The position numbers and the translations under genes are program-made. From Neobacillus pocheonensis (lineage in GTDB: Bacteria > Bacillota > Bacilli > Bacillales > Cytobacillaceae): a stretch of DNA of 64,000 bases. Numbering within the stretch: the first letter of the stretch is position 1; the number at the start of each line of letters is the position of its first letter. Positions 1 through 9,013 of this stretch are shown here, piece after piece. The notes below the pieces were generated by a model. It was not told the origin of the DNA, did not search any database, and saw only the letters and a list, made by a program, of their open reading frames with translations. The stretch spans positions 3,472,001 to 3,536,000 of the forward strand of contig JAMQCR010000001.1 of assembly GCA_023702235.1 (NCBI GenBank), written 5' to 3'.

Positions 1-1374
1 TGAATGTTTGCGACCATAACCAAAGTAAACAAACAATCCAATCACAAGCCAAACAGCGAAAGTCTTCCAAGATGCGGATGGCAATTGAAGTGCCAAATAT
101 CCGCAGAAAATGAATGCGAGAATTGGAATATAAGGTACAAATGGAACACGGAATCCAGTTTTTGGAGCTTGTTTGTTTTTACGAAGGTACAAAATTCCAA
201 CCGATACGGTCATGAATGCGAATAATGTTCCAATGTTTACTAGCTCTGCTAGTTTGTCTAATGGTACTAATCCAGCAAAGATGGATACCAGTAAACAAGT
301 GATCCAAGAATTAACTACTGGAGTTTGTTTCTTCTTATCTACTTTTGAAAATACTTTTGGCAATAACCCATCACGACTGATGGCATAAAACAGGCGAGTT
401 TGTCCATAAATCATTACAAGTAATACCGTTGTGATTCCAGCAATGGCACCTAATGAAATGAAACCAGCAACCCAATCCTGATGGATATAATTTAGAGCAA
501 ATGCAACAGGATTTTTCACATCAAGCAGTTTATAAGGAACAATACCTGTTAAAATTGCCGAGACAACGATGTATAAAACCGTACAAACAAGTAGTGATGC
601 AATGATTCCGATTGGCATATTCTTTTGCGGATTTTTTACTTCCTCTGCCGCAGTAGATACTGCATCAAAACCAATATAAGCAAAAAATACAGTAGCAGCC
701 CCTGTTGCGACACCTGAGAATCCAAATGGCATAAACGGAGTCCAGTTTCCTGGTTTAACGTACCAAACACCAACACCGATAAACAAAAGAACTACAGCTA
801 ATTTAATAATAACCATAATCGAATTAAAACGTGCTGATTTTTTTACACCTTGTGTTAATAAAAAGGTAATTATTAACACAATCATAATTGCTGGCACATC
901 GATAAATGTCCCATGTGCGGGATCATAGGCACTTGTTATTGCCTTAGGAAAATGAATGCCAAACCCTGAAAGAAGTCCTTGGAAATAACCTGACCAACCG
1001 CTGGCAACCGCTGATGAGGCAAGTCCATATTCGAGAATTAAATCCCAACCTAATATCCAGGCGATGATCTCACCAAATGTAGCATAACTATACGTATAAG
1101 CACTTCCTGAAACCGGAACAGTTGATGCAAATTCTGCATAACAAAGGGCTGCAAACACACAAGCTAATCCTGATAAAACAAATGAAATAATAAGTGCTAG
1201 GCATGCATGTTCAGCTGCAGCTACTCCTGTAAGAACGAAAATCCCTGTTCCAATAATGGCGCCTATTCCAAGCATGGATAAATCAAAGGCACCTAATTCT
1301 TTCTTCAATGTTACATCTTTTTGTCCTACTTCTTTTATAAGATCCTGTATGGACTTTTTTCTAAATAAATTCAT
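1..1374 (-). CDS. APC-family amino acid permease (YfnA-like), 3' end cut by window edge
   Basis: Secondary amino acid transporter of the cytoplasmic membrane. Reverse-strand translation from the ATG at 1374 stays open to base 1, giving 458 codons; the family is about 460 residues, so only a few codons are missing. The N-terminus MNLFRKKSIQDLI leads into the first helix, with the APC signature GIGAIIGTGIFVLTG near residue 40, then further hydrophobic helices and the conserved FFAYIGFDAVSTAAEE around residue 225. A GGAGG site lies just upstream of the ATG. It resembles the cationic/YfnA branch of APC permeases. The substrate cannot be read from sequence. Confidence 0.88.
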   Translation of the reverse strand, partial: MNLFRKKSIQDLIKEVGQKDVTLKKELGAFDLSMLGIGAIIGTGIFVLTGVAAAEHACLALIISFVLSGLACVFAALCYAEFASTVPVSGSAYTYSYATFGEIIAWILGWDLILEYGLASSAVASGWSGYFQGLLSGFGIHFPKAITSAYDPAHGTFIDVPAIMIVLIITFLLTQGVKKSARFNSIMVIIKLAVVLLFIGVGVWYVKPGNWTPFMPFGFSGVATGAATVFFAYIGFDAVSTAAEEVKNPQKNMPIGIIASLLVCTVLYIVVSAILTGIVPYKLLDVKNPVAFALNYIHQDWVAGFISLGAIAGITTVLLVMIYGQTRLFYAISRDGLLPKVFSKVDKKKQTPVVNSWITCLLVSIFAGLVPLDKLAELVNIGTLFAFMTVSVGILYLRKNKQAPKTGFRVPFVPYIPILAFIFCGYLALQLPSASWKTFAVWLVIGLFVYFGYGRKHS

Positions 1375-1380
1375 CGTATT

Positions 1381-1929
1381 TACCTCCTTGATACAATGTC
1401 AAAATGTTCTGAAAAAATATTTCGTGAAATTGTATATTGGTATAATATAATTTATTTTCATAAAAAGCAATATATTTTGAAAAATAAAATTATTTCAAAA
1501 TAATCCCAAAACAGAAAATCCCATAAAATCCATTGATTCCTTCCCATCAAGGATTTTTTACAAAATTCAATGAATGTGCTTTCACTATTTCGATAAAATA
1601 AATTCAATATTCAAAATAAAAAAGTAGAAACATTATAGTGTCAGTAAGAGCCTCCTTATGTATCCGCTTACTTTGTTTTTTTTTTCCATTTGAACATTTG
1701 CTGTATTATCGGGCTGCAAAAAAGTATCAAATTTGAACCAACTCCTTTTTACCTGCGGGAAGACCGATTGATACCTCGGTCCCAACCAGATAGTTGTAAT
1801 TTTTTCCACTCTCCTCTTGCTGCATTAGCTGCAGAAAGCCCTTCACAACTTATGTTTATTTGTTTTTTAAAAACAAAAAGGGGGAATATAAAAAGAAACG
1901 GTCTTTGAAAGTCGTAAGGAGAGTATTAG
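1381..1929. other. AT-rich intergenic region between divergent permease genes
   Basis: This stretch lies between two divergently oriented permease-type genes and must hold the leftward promoter of the first. It is very AT-rich. Small hairpins are visible near 1769-1788 (GACCGA/TCGGTC) and 1820-1834 (CTGCA/TGCAG). No riboswitch or T-box core was recognised, and the short open frame at 1690-1908 has no protein-like character. Confidence 0.3.
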
Positions 1930-2184
1930 ATGAATAATGACCATACGATTGAGCAAGCAGTGCTTCATAAAAAGGCTGATAATGGTGAAAAAGGGGAAAT
2001 CTCTGGGCTTGCATGGTGGCAGCTTTTGTTGATTGGTATTGGTTCTATTATTGGAGCGGGCTTTTTTCTTGGTACAAGTTTATCTATAAAAACAGCCGGT
2101 CCTGCTATTTTGAATTGCCTTAATTTTGTTGGGGGTCACTGGCGGTTTGTTTCATGGAACGCAAAGAATGGGTTTGTTAATTAG
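1930..2184 (+). pseudogene. Truncated APC-family permease remnant
   Basis: Starts with an ATG behind AAGGAGAG. The first 60 residues are clearly the beginning of an APC amino acid permease: a hydrophilic N-tail, then LAWWQLLLIGIGSIIGAGFF and GPAIL. After GPAIL the frame degrades to non-hydrophobic residues and stops at 84 residues, where a real permease continues for nearly 400 more. No further permease sequence was found in the following 500 bp, so this is a 5' remnant rather than a gene with one frameshift. It differs in sequence from the permease at the left edge. Confidence 0.7.
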
Positions 2185-2273
2185 CCTTGAGTTAAATGGT
2201 GTTATTTTTTCAAACTACTTTTTAGTCGTGAAAAAAAGGAATCTTTCTCATTAAAAATAACTAGAAATAAATA

Positions 2274-2302
2274 TTGACAAATGAACAAAGAAAGTGTAAC
2301 AT
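2274..2302 (+). promoter_or_regulatory. Candidate sigma-A promoter for the ncRNA candidate
   Basis: TTGACA at 2274-2279, a 17-nt spacer, then TAACAT at 2297-2302 (perfect -35, 4/6 -10). No protein gene follows on this strand. Transcription from about 2309 would read the folded element at 2405-2480 and end at the terminator at 2680-2725. Confidence 0.45.
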
Positions 2303-2404
2303 TATTAAATGTGCTTTAGATTTATGTAACTTGTAATAGACAAAATAACGCAAAGTAAGAATCTTTCTGGCATTCTGCTTAGTTTTAATAGAAAAACTTA
2401 TTCA

Positions 2405-2480
2405 CACTGGATCGGCTTCGGAGCCGTTAGGATGTAAGAGAGGTAGGGCTTACATCGTTTAGGTATAAAACCATCGAGTG
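2405..2480 (+). ncRNA. Candidate structured RNA, cloverleaf-like fold, family unknown
   Basis: A 76-nt block folds as a closed multi-branch structure. The outer stem is CACTGGAT with ATCGAGTG (7 of 8 pairs). Inside are a perfect CGGCT-TCGG-AGCCG hairpin, a perfect 8-bp GATGTAAG/CTTACATC hairpin with a 10-nt loop, and a short GTTT/AAAC hairpin. It is not a tRNA: there is no TPsiC-type arm, no D-loop GG and no 7-nt anticodon loop. I do not recognise it as a known riboswitch class. A promoter-like sequence lies 100 bp upstream and a strong terminator 200 bp downstream, so an independent small RNA is plausible. The strand is inferred. Confidence 0.35.
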
Positions 2481-2679
2481 GAAAAATAACCGCGGCAAAT
2501 TTGTTTTATAAACAAAACAATTATAATATATAAGTTTTTACCTTGCGATGGCGAAATTTCAGACACCATTCACAAGTTACGATAATGATTCTCTTTTGAG
2601 GATTAATAGCAAAGAAGGCAAGGGCCGTGGTCCTCTGCCTTTGCCCATTTTACGAGCCTTTACGCATATCATATAAAAA

Positions 2680-2725
2680 AATGAGGCTGACTCAAATTAA
2701 AAGAGTCAGCCTCATTTTTTTATTT
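2680..2725. terminator. Bidirectional rho-independent terminator
   Basis: A perfect 13-bp stem ATGAGGCTGACTC/GAGTCAGCCTCAT with a 9-nt loop, T-rich on both sides. It ends the leftward C39 peptidase gene and could end a rightward transcript through the ncRNA candidate. The core GGCTGACTC/GAGTCAGCC recurs at 23415-23443. Confidence 0.85.
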
Positions 2726-3577
2726 TTCAATAACAATTGCTTGTTTGCCCATTTGTTCCCAAGCTTTTATAAAATCAAGTCGATTCAGCTTCCTATTTTT
2801 GAAGCCGTACGGGTCATTAATATAAATATAATTTTGATCATAGCCTGTTATGACGACACTATGTTCACTAAAGGTAATCTCCATCATCCCTTGTGGAGTA
2901 TCCCACTTTTGAAAAACAGAGACTGGTGCAAATTTGGTAGTTGTGATTACCCAAACTGGCAGCCCCTGACCTACCTTTTTTAATACTTCGTCAAAAGGTT
3001 TGTTCGTTAAATTAACTGCTTTTTCCCCAACATAGATTTTCGCAAGGTCAAAAATTGGTCCATTGTATACCCCTAATCCCGGACCATCTTCCATATCCCC
3101 TACAAATCCAACATTCGGGTTACCTTTCTTACCATTGCTATAGGTTAATGGAACCCTATTTATTTTTTCAGCTAATGTATTTTTCGTCACGTTTACTCCA
3201 TGGAAATTCAGAATCATCGCTAAACTGGTTACCTCACAACCATTATATAATTGGGGCTTATCCAGTTGCCTTATTAAGGGTACATCCAGTACGATACTAG
3301 TTGGCAAAACAGGCTCTGTTTTTGTCACTGTTACTTTTTTTGGATTTACCTTCGGCACTGACTCTTCTTTAGGATTTTCATTTGTCGTTGTTGCGACCTT
3401 CGGCTTTTCTTTGGTAATCGGTGATACTTCTTTCTTTTCTATTGGTGAAACCACTGCCGACTTTTTTTCAGGCTGCAACTGATTCGTGACGGATGCAAAA
3501 ATATCTTCCACAAACACGCTTTTGGCACTAATAAATGCTATTACCAGAATAATCATGATCACAATAATTTTTTTCAT
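2720..3577 (-). CDS. C39-family cysteine peptidase-like exported protein
   Basis: Predicted membrane-anchored or secreted protein with a papain-like C39 domain (YvpB-type). MKKIIVIMIILVIAFISAK is a signal/anchor segment. A Lys/Pro/Thr-rich linker follows, then the domain from about residue 90. The nucleophile is in NGCEVTSLAMIL, the His in SEHSVVITGYD and the Asp in INDPYG, so the triad is intact. A TTG start 12 codons upstream (3613) is possible; I prefer the ATG at 3577 because it gives a normal signal peptide and has AAGGA upstream. In this family the domain occurs both in bacteriocin-leader processing and in orphan exported proteins; no bacteriocin or ABC gene is adjacent, so the substrate is unknown. 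Confidence 0.8.
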   Translation of the reverse strand: MKKIIVIMIILVIAFISAKSVFVEDIFASVTNQLQPEKKSAVVSPIEKKEVSPITKEKPKVATTTNENPKEESVPKVNPKKVTVTKTEPVLPTSIVLDVPLIRQLDKPQLYNGCEVTSLAMILNFHGVNVTKNTLAEKINRVPLTYSNGKKGNPNVGFVGDMEDGPGLGVYNGPIFDLAKIYVGEKAVNLTNKPFDEVLKKVGQGLPVWVITTTKFAPVSVFQKWDTPQGMMEITFSEHSVVITGYDQNYIYINDPYGFKNRKLNRLDFIKAWEQMGKQAIVIEK

Positions 3578-3752
3578 AGAGGATAAAACCCATTCCTTGG
3601 ATGATTTTTCCAATCCTATTATTCTTCTACTATTGCAAAAACAGTAAAAACCACAAAATCAATTAATTTCCAATCCTATAATATTATAATATTTAAAATT
3701 CCTTAACTTTTTCTTAAGAAAAAAACCTTCTAGCAATTTCTCACTAAAAGGT

Positions 3753-4199
3753 TCAATTTCTTACTTTTTCTGATCGGATTTTTCGAATCACTTGATTTAT
3801 TACTTCTGAAAAGACTAGGCCAAAGGCAATCGATCCCGAAAGCATCAGAACTTTTGCTGCAGAGCCTAACGCTGAATTATAATCATTTTCGACAAAGTTC
3901 CTCATCGCATCATAGGCTAATCCCCCAGGTACTAATGGAATTACCCCAGCAACGCTAAAAATAATCACGGGTGTTTTATAAAATTTTGCTAATCCATGAC
4001 TAATAATGGCCACAAATAGGCTGGCACCTAATGTTGCAAGGACGGCATCTCCAAAATAATCTTCTGTAACATAATAAATTAGCCATCCTCCCATCCCTAT
4101 AAGGCCGCATTTCACTAACGTATTTTTCGGTGCATTAAAGATAATGCCAAAGGCACCGGTAGCAATAAAACTAGTTATTAATTGTCCTAAAATAGTCAC
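3753..4199 (-). CDS. Threonine/serine exporter family, small subunit (ThrE C-terminal type, DUF3815)
   Basis: 148-residue integral membrane protein with four to five hydrophobic helices, matching the ThrE_2 (DUF3815/YjjB) half of the ThrE exporter. The segment GLAYDAMRNFVENDYNSAL between helices is typical of this half. It follows the large-subunit gene by 12 bp on the same strand, so the two form a split transporter expressed from one mRNA. Known members export threonine and serine; substrate here is inferred from family. Confidence 0.85.
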   Translation of the reverse strand: MTILGQLITSFIATGAFGIIFNAPKNTLVKCGLIGMGGWLIYYVTEDYFGDAVLATLGASLFVAIISHGLAKFYKTPVIIFSVAGVIPLVPGGLAYDAMRNFVENDYNSALGSAAKVLMLSGSIAFGLVFSEVINQVIRKIRSEKVRN

Positions 4200-4211
4200 T
4201 TCGCTGCCTCC

Positions 4212-4979
4212 TTATACCTTCAAAAATGCTAAGACGACTGCAATTCCAGAACCAATGGCAAAGGCTGTCAGGAATGCTTCAGCACCTTTTGATAATCCCG
4301 ATACCAAATGCCCCGCCATTAAATCCCTCACAGCATTGGTAATTAACAGACCCGGTACTAAAGTCATCACCGAACCAATAATAATTTTATCTAACTGATG
4401 ACCTATCCCTATTGTTACAAAAATTAGGGATAGCAAGCCAATAAGAAACGAGGCCAAGAACTCGGAAAAGAATTTGATTGGGACAAAACGATGAAAGTAA
4501 ACAAAGCTTAGGTAGCCTAATCCACCACAAATCATCGCAGGGATAAAGTCATTCCATCCACCACTGAACATAATCATGAAACAACCGCTTGCACTTGAAG
4601 CAGCTGCAACCTGAACCATGAAGGGAAAGGTGATATCTAAGGAATCGATCCCCTTTAAAAGATCCAGCGCTTCTATTAGGTTGACTTCACCACTGCTAAT
4701 TCTTCTTGATATACTATTGACCATTGCGACTTTTTTCAAATCTGTTGAACGATCAGATATTCGTATAAGTTTGGTTTTGGTTTCCATTGATCCTTCTGCG
4801 GAGAATATGATTCCTGTTGGGGTTACATAGCTATGGGTCTTTTCGATACCAAAGGAAGCAGCGATCCGCATCATCGTATCTTCGACTCGATACGTCTCCC
4901 CGCCACTTTGCAGCATGATTTTCCCCGCAAGTAAACACACTTCCATAATTTCGTACGTTTGTAATACTTGATTTTCCAT
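4212..4979 (-). CDS. Threonine/serine exporter family, large subunit (ThrE N-terminal type, DUF1212)
   Basis: 255-residue member of the ThrE/YjjP family. The soluble N-terminal part (about 1-110) contains the conserved LLAGKIMLQSGGETYRVEDTM and HSYVTPTGI motifs. It is followed by five hydrophobic helices. It is the first gene of a two-gene operon with the DUF3815 subunit and would form the export complex with it in the cytoplasmic membrane. The ATG start is unambiguous. No specific operator was recognised in the 295 bp between it and the divergent MFS gene. Confidence 0.87.
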   Translation of the reverse strand: MENQVLQTYEIMEVCLLAGKIMLQSGGETYRVEDTMMRIAASFGIEKTHSYVTPTGIIFSAEGSMETKTKLIRISDRSTDLKKVAMVNSISRRISSGEVNLIEALDLLKGIDSLDITFPFMVQVAAASSASGCFMIMFSGGWNDFIPAMICGGLGYLSFVYFHRFVPIKFFSEFLASFLIGLLSLIFVTIGIGHQLDKIIIGSVMTLVPGLLITNAVRDLMAGHLVSGLSKGAEAFLTAFAIGSGIAVVLAFLKV

Positions 4980-5274
4980 CTATATCTCTCCACATTATTT
5001 CTTTGTTGTCTCTTAGTTTAAATCAAAACAAAGGAATGAATCAATCGACAATAATTTGTACAAGAAATTGAACTGCTCTTTATAGAAACTAATATAATCC
5101 ATATAAGTGAATAACTCGATTTTTTTTAGGAATTTTAAATAGAGCAATGCTTTGGCGCCAAATCAAATAGGCGAAAATCTCCGGTTTGAAATAAGTGATT
5201 ATTATTTGTATTTATATGATATTTCGTTATTATAATATTTAGGTATCCGAAATATATATATATATCAGAAAGAA

Positions 5275-6500
5275 GTGTTATTTACTTTGAATCAGCAGGA
5301 GAGTATGAAAAGAAACCTATTTATTATGTGGTTTGCCAACTTCTTCGTTAGTGGAAGCATGACCATGGTTTTGCCGTTTATTTCCTTGTACATTGAATCG
5401 TTTGGGCACTTTTCGGAAAAGTATGTTCAGCATTGGGCAGGATTAACCTTTGGGATCACCTTTGTATCCGCATTTGCCTTCTCACCGATTTGGGGAAGGG
5501 TTGGCGACCGCTTCGGAAGAAAAAAAATCCTCATTTATTCAGGATTGGGAATGGGATTTTCCATTTTTCTAATGGGGTTTGTCCACTCCGTCCTTCACTT
5601 ATTTATTCTGCGGTTTTTCATGGGCTTTTTCTCTGGTTTCATTTCCATGTCACAGGCTTTTATTTCGACACAGACACCGAAAAAGATTGCAGGTCGTGTA
5701 CTTGGTACACTTCAAACGGGTAGCATCACAGGTTCTCTGTTAGGACCGTTGATCGGCGGAGTATTAGCTGATTCCCTTGGTTATGCGACTACCTTTAAAT
5801 GGACATCGATTTCCATTTTTATTTCCGCTCTTCTTGTCATTTTCACAAAGGAAAATCGTATCAAAGTGAAAGAAGGGGCTAAATCTCAATATTCAAGCAA
5901 GGAAGTTTTAAAACATATCATCCAGAATCCTGTTTTGTTAACAGCCTTACTCATCTCTTCTCTTGAACAAATCGCGCATTTTAGCGTTCAACCAATTTTG
6001 TCTTTGTTTGTTAGTGATTTACATGGAAAAACGAATGTCGCTTTTTATTCGGGAATTGCCTTCTCGGCAGCAGGTCTTGGTAACTTGATGATGTCCAAGA
6101 ACTGGGGAAAATCGGCGACAAGGTTGGCTATATAAAAATCCTTGTCATACTTCTGATTGCAGCCGGCATGGTCTACCTTCCTGGCGCAACTGTTAATAAT
6201 TATTGGCAGCTCGTTGTCATCCGCTTTGCCCTCGGAGTCTTGATTGGAGGCGTAATTCCGTCCCGAATTGCTTATATCCGACAGGAAGCTCCGATCGCTA
6301 TGCAAGGTGAGGTTCTAGGGTATAATACCAGCTTGAGATTTTTTGGCAATATGGTCGGTCCAATGCTGGGCGGATTTATTTCTGGTTATTTCGGGTTTTC
6401 CGCGGTATTCGTAAGCACAAGTGCATTACTTATCATCAGCGGGTTGATTTTATTTACAGCAGCTCACCGCAATCACGAGTTAGTTAAACATACAGTCTAA
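5275..6500 (+). CDS. MFS multidrug-efflux-type transporter (frameshifted in this sequence)
   Basis: Twelve-helix major facilitator of the MdtG/multidrug efflux type. The loop 2-3 motif GRVGDRFGRKKIL is present and the second half contains FALGVLIGGVIPSRIAYI. The frame breaks at about 6110: restoring one A in GGGGAAAATCGG joins the halves through KIGDKVGYIKILVILLIAAG, giving about 408 residues, normal for the family. Start is uncertain: GTG at 5275, TTG at 5287, or the ATG giving MKRNLFIMWFANFFV. A bidirectional terminator follows the stop. The break could be a real mutation but fits the window-wide pattern of single-base losses. Confidence 0.8.
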
Positions 6501-6525
6501 AAAAGACCCTCAAGGGGTCTTTTTT
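6499..6525. terminator. Bidirectional terminator between convergent genes
   Basis: An A6 tract, GACCC/GGGTC stem and T6 tract lie between the stop codons of the rightward MFS gene and the leftward ketopantoate reductase gene. Confidence 0.8.
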
Positions 6526-7441
6526 AGACTAACTGTTTTTCATAGACTTTTAAATTCCCATAAATAGCAGCTAAAATAGGTACTGAAATTTCATTCCTAC
6601 GGGCAATTTCCAGTAAGTAACCGTGCAAATGATCCGCCTCGACTTGAAGATGTTTCTCCATATCTCTTTGCATGGAGGTTTTCATCAAGTAGCCTAATCC
6701 ATCGATTTGGTTCATTTGTTTTGTTACGATATCTTCTGCAATCGGCGCATCGATATGTTTCATTACTTCAACAATCTCTTTGGTAAGCTGCAATAGCACT
6801 GCCCGTCCATTTGTCTCTTCACGAATCGGACCTATAGGCGCTCTCATTAATGTGGTAATTCCAGACATTGTTGAGATAAATAAATATTTATGCCATAAAT
6901 CGCGATTAATATTTTTGCTTACACGGAAGCTTGCTTTTGTCCCGCTAAAGGCATCCGCGATCTTTAAAATCCTTTCGGAAAGCTCTCCAGTACGTTCTCC
7001 AAACACTAAATCATGTATCGGGCTTGATTGAATAACTTTTCCCTCAGCATTAAGAGTGGATTCTATAAAACAGAGCCCCCCTATTACTTTTTCTCCGCCA
7101 AATTCTTTTATCAATTTTTCTAAATGGGCAATCCCGTTTAGCAGCGGAAGTATGACTGTTTCCTCGCCAACATATTGCCGGATACTCCCAATTGCTCCCT
7201 CAAAATGATAAGCTTTTGTTGATAATAAAATCACATCAAAGCCTTCCGTCTTTTCTCCAGCTAAAATTATTTTAGGGGTAAGAGTAACATTCCCATGAAC
7301 GCTTTCAATTACAAGTCCCGTTTCTTCAAGTTGCTTTTTTCTTCCCTCTCTTACTAAAAAGGTGACATCTTCCCCTTTTTCTAGTAAACGACCGCCAAAA
7401 TAACCACCAACAGCTCCTGCACCCACTATTAATATCTTCAC
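6524..7441 (-). CDS. panE: 2-dehydropantoate 2-reductase (ketopantoate reductase family)
   Basis: NADPH-dependent reduction of ketopantoate to pantoate in pantothenate/CoA synthesis is the family activity (ApbA/PanE). The 305-residue product opens with the Rossmann motif MKILIVGAGAVGGYFGGRL. STKAYHFE carries the conserved Lys region, LPLLNGI the conserved Asn, and the C-terminal domain includes RDLWHKYLFIS and a second helical Lys/Glu/Asp region. Bacilli often have several PanE paralogues acting on other 2-keto acids, and no other pantothenate genes are nearby. The exact role is therefore less sure than the family. Confidence 0.85.
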   Translation of the reverse strand: MKILIVGAGAVGGYFGGRLLEKGEDVTFLVREGRKKQLEETGLVIESVHGNVTLTPKIILAGEKTEGFDVILLSTKAYHFEGAIGSIRQYVGEETVILPLLNGIAHLEKLIKEFGGEKVIGGLCFIESTLNAEGKVIQSSPIHDLVFGERTGELSERILKIADAFSGTKASFRVSKNINRDLWHKYLFISTMSGITTLMRAPIGPIREETNGRAVLLQLTKEIVEVMKHIDAPIAEDIVTKQMNQIDGLGYLMKTSMQRDMEKHLQVEADHLHGYLLEIARRNEISVPILAAIYGNLKVYEKQLV

Positions 7442-7518
7442 TCTAAAACCTCCCTTATATAAATTATCCCTATTTAAGTATAAGGAAAAATTTTTCAGAA
7501 TAAAAGATTAATAACTCG

Positions 7519-7552
7519 AAAAAAGCAGGAATGGGATATTCCTACTTTTTTG
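7519..7552. terminator. Bidirectional terminator downstream of the FAH-family gene
   Basis: An A6 tract, near-perfect stem GCAGGAAT/ATTCCTAC and T6 tract. It ends the leftward FAH-family gene at 7559. Confidence 0.75.
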
Positions 7553-7558
7553 TGTGTT

Positions 7559-8376
7559 TTATATAACATAATTACAAAGCTTACCGATATTCTCTACTTC
7601 CACAGATACAACGTCGCCCGACTTCATTGGACAACTGCCTGAAGGCGAACCAGTAGCCAATACATCACCCGGCTCCAAAGTCATAACTTGTGAAACCCAA
7701 CTGATAAGGAAAGGAATTGAAAGTGACATCTGATTGGTATTACCCTCTTGTACGAGTTTGCCGTTTAACGTTGTAGCGATTCGTAAATTGGTTGGATCTA
7801 TACCTGTCACAATCCACGGTCCTAATGGGCAAAAGTGTCAAAACCTTTGCCGCGTGTAAACTGGGGGTCTTTTTTTGTAAGATCTCTTGCAGTTACATCA
7901 TTAAATATTGTACAGCCAAAAATATAATCCAATGCCTCTTCTTCTTTTATATTTTTGCCGCGTTTCCCGATAACGAGTGCCACTTCTCCCTCCAATTCCA
8001 CCTGCTTAGTTAAATCACTTGACGGAAGAATGATATTCCCTTCATTTGGAATCAAGGAAGATGCCGGTTTTAAAAACAAAAATGGCTCTTTGAGATTCGC
8101 CTTTCCTCCCGTCTCCTTTGCGTGTTCAGCATATGTCCAGCCGAAATTAATCACTTTTGAGGGTGCAACAGGCTCCAAAATTTTCACATCACTAAATTTT
8201 GCTCTTACACCATCATATTTTAATTCATTGTTTACAATTTCAGTGAAATTACTGGACAATTGTAAAATTTCATCATCCTCAACAATTCCATAATATATTT
8301 TATCGTTATGTTTCTGATAACGAACTATTGTCTGTGTTTTTTGTAGTACTTGCATTACCATACACACCAACTCCAT
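7559..8376 (-). CDS. Fumarylacetoacetate hydrolase (FAH) family protein (frameshifted)
   Basis: Cytosolic metal-dependent C-C hydrolase or isomerase of catabolic pathways (fumarylpyruvate/hydroxyheptadienedioate type). The N-terminal part holds VINFGWTYAEHAKE, the metal-site region LEGEVALVIG and GCTIFNDVTARDL. The C-terminal part holds DVLATGSPSG and the usual end ENIGKLCNYV. The halves are joined by restoring one T in ACTTTTGCCC near 7823, which gives FDTFCPLGPWIVTGIDP; full length is then about 272 residues. Start codon is uncertain: two further in-frame ATGs lie within the first eight codons. No pathway partners adjoin it, so the substrate is unknown. Confidence 0.8.
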
Positions 8377-8584
8377 CTATAGATTTAATAATCTCATTTC
8401 CTCCAACAAATTACAGATACGGTTCAGCCATATATATATAAAACATTGATTTAAGGAAGTAATTATCATTGCCTATAAATAAGGATAAGGCAATAATTGA
8501 AATAAATAAAATGGTAAAAAATTATATTTTCATATAAAAAATATTTATATGGTAATTATTTCAAAAAATATTGTAACTTAAAAT

Positions 8585-8612
8585 AAAAAACGGCGGTCTA
8601 TTTAAGTCCGCC
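8585..8612 (-). terminator. Terminator of the yfkAB-like remnant
   Basis: Read leftward, a GGCGG/CCGCC stem is followed by a run of six T. It sits just past the stop of the truncated reading frame at 8626. Confidence 0.65.
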
Positions 8613-8625
8613 ATTTAGGAATCTA

Positions 8626-8930
8626 CTATAACTTTGTAATTTTTTCCTTTTTAATAGTAAAATCTTCATTTTGATAATAACCATTCTTTACTAGTATGTT
8701 TGATCCCAAGAAGGGGAACCCCCGGACATGGCAGCTTATTTCTTTCGCAGCCTTTGAGTTTTTCCATTTATCATATGCCACAGGCAGACTAGTGGTTTGA
8801 ATATTACCTAGCGTCGGGATATCCCCAAAATCAGTCACAATAATATCGCCTGTAAAGATATTAACATTCAATCGTGAACGTCCGTCAGGATCATTTCGAA
8901 CCGTTACATTTTTGCATTTGTACACGGGCT
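8626..8930 (-). pseudogene. 3' remnant of a yfkAB-like radical-SAM gene
   Basis: About 100 residues match the C-terminal quarter of the full yfkAB gene at 10639-11756: YKxKNVTVRNDPDGRSRLN, FTGDIIVTDFGD, LGNIQTT and the ISCH...GSNILVKNGYYQN tail. DNA identity to that copy looks moderate, so this is an older paralogue rather than a recent duplicate. Homology stops abruptly near 8930, where IS110-associated sequence begins. The missing N-terminal radical-SAM core (CxxxCxxC) is nowhere nearby. The element either cut the gene or inserted beside an existing fragment. Confidence 0.7.
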
Positions 8931-9013
8931 CCGTACGTTGCACTTGGTCATAATGTTACTACAAAAAAACAAAAACCAAGTGTAGAGCTACACACGAAAA
9001 GGAGCCGAATATT

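Noticed and set aside
1700..1850. T-box-like GGTTGGGACCGAGGT on the - strand upstream of the left permease
   Set aside because: It lacks the GGGTGGNACC core, stem I landmarks and a terminator; only small local hairpins are present.
2405..2480. The 76-nt cloverleaf-like element as a tRNA gene
   Set aside because: Length fits, but there is no GTTCRA-type T arm, no D-loop GG, no 7-nt anticodon loop and stem lengths are wrong.
5246..5266. AT dinucleotide tract before the MFS gene as a repeat or operator
   Set aside because: It is a short low-complexity run in an AT-rich promoter region with no second copy.
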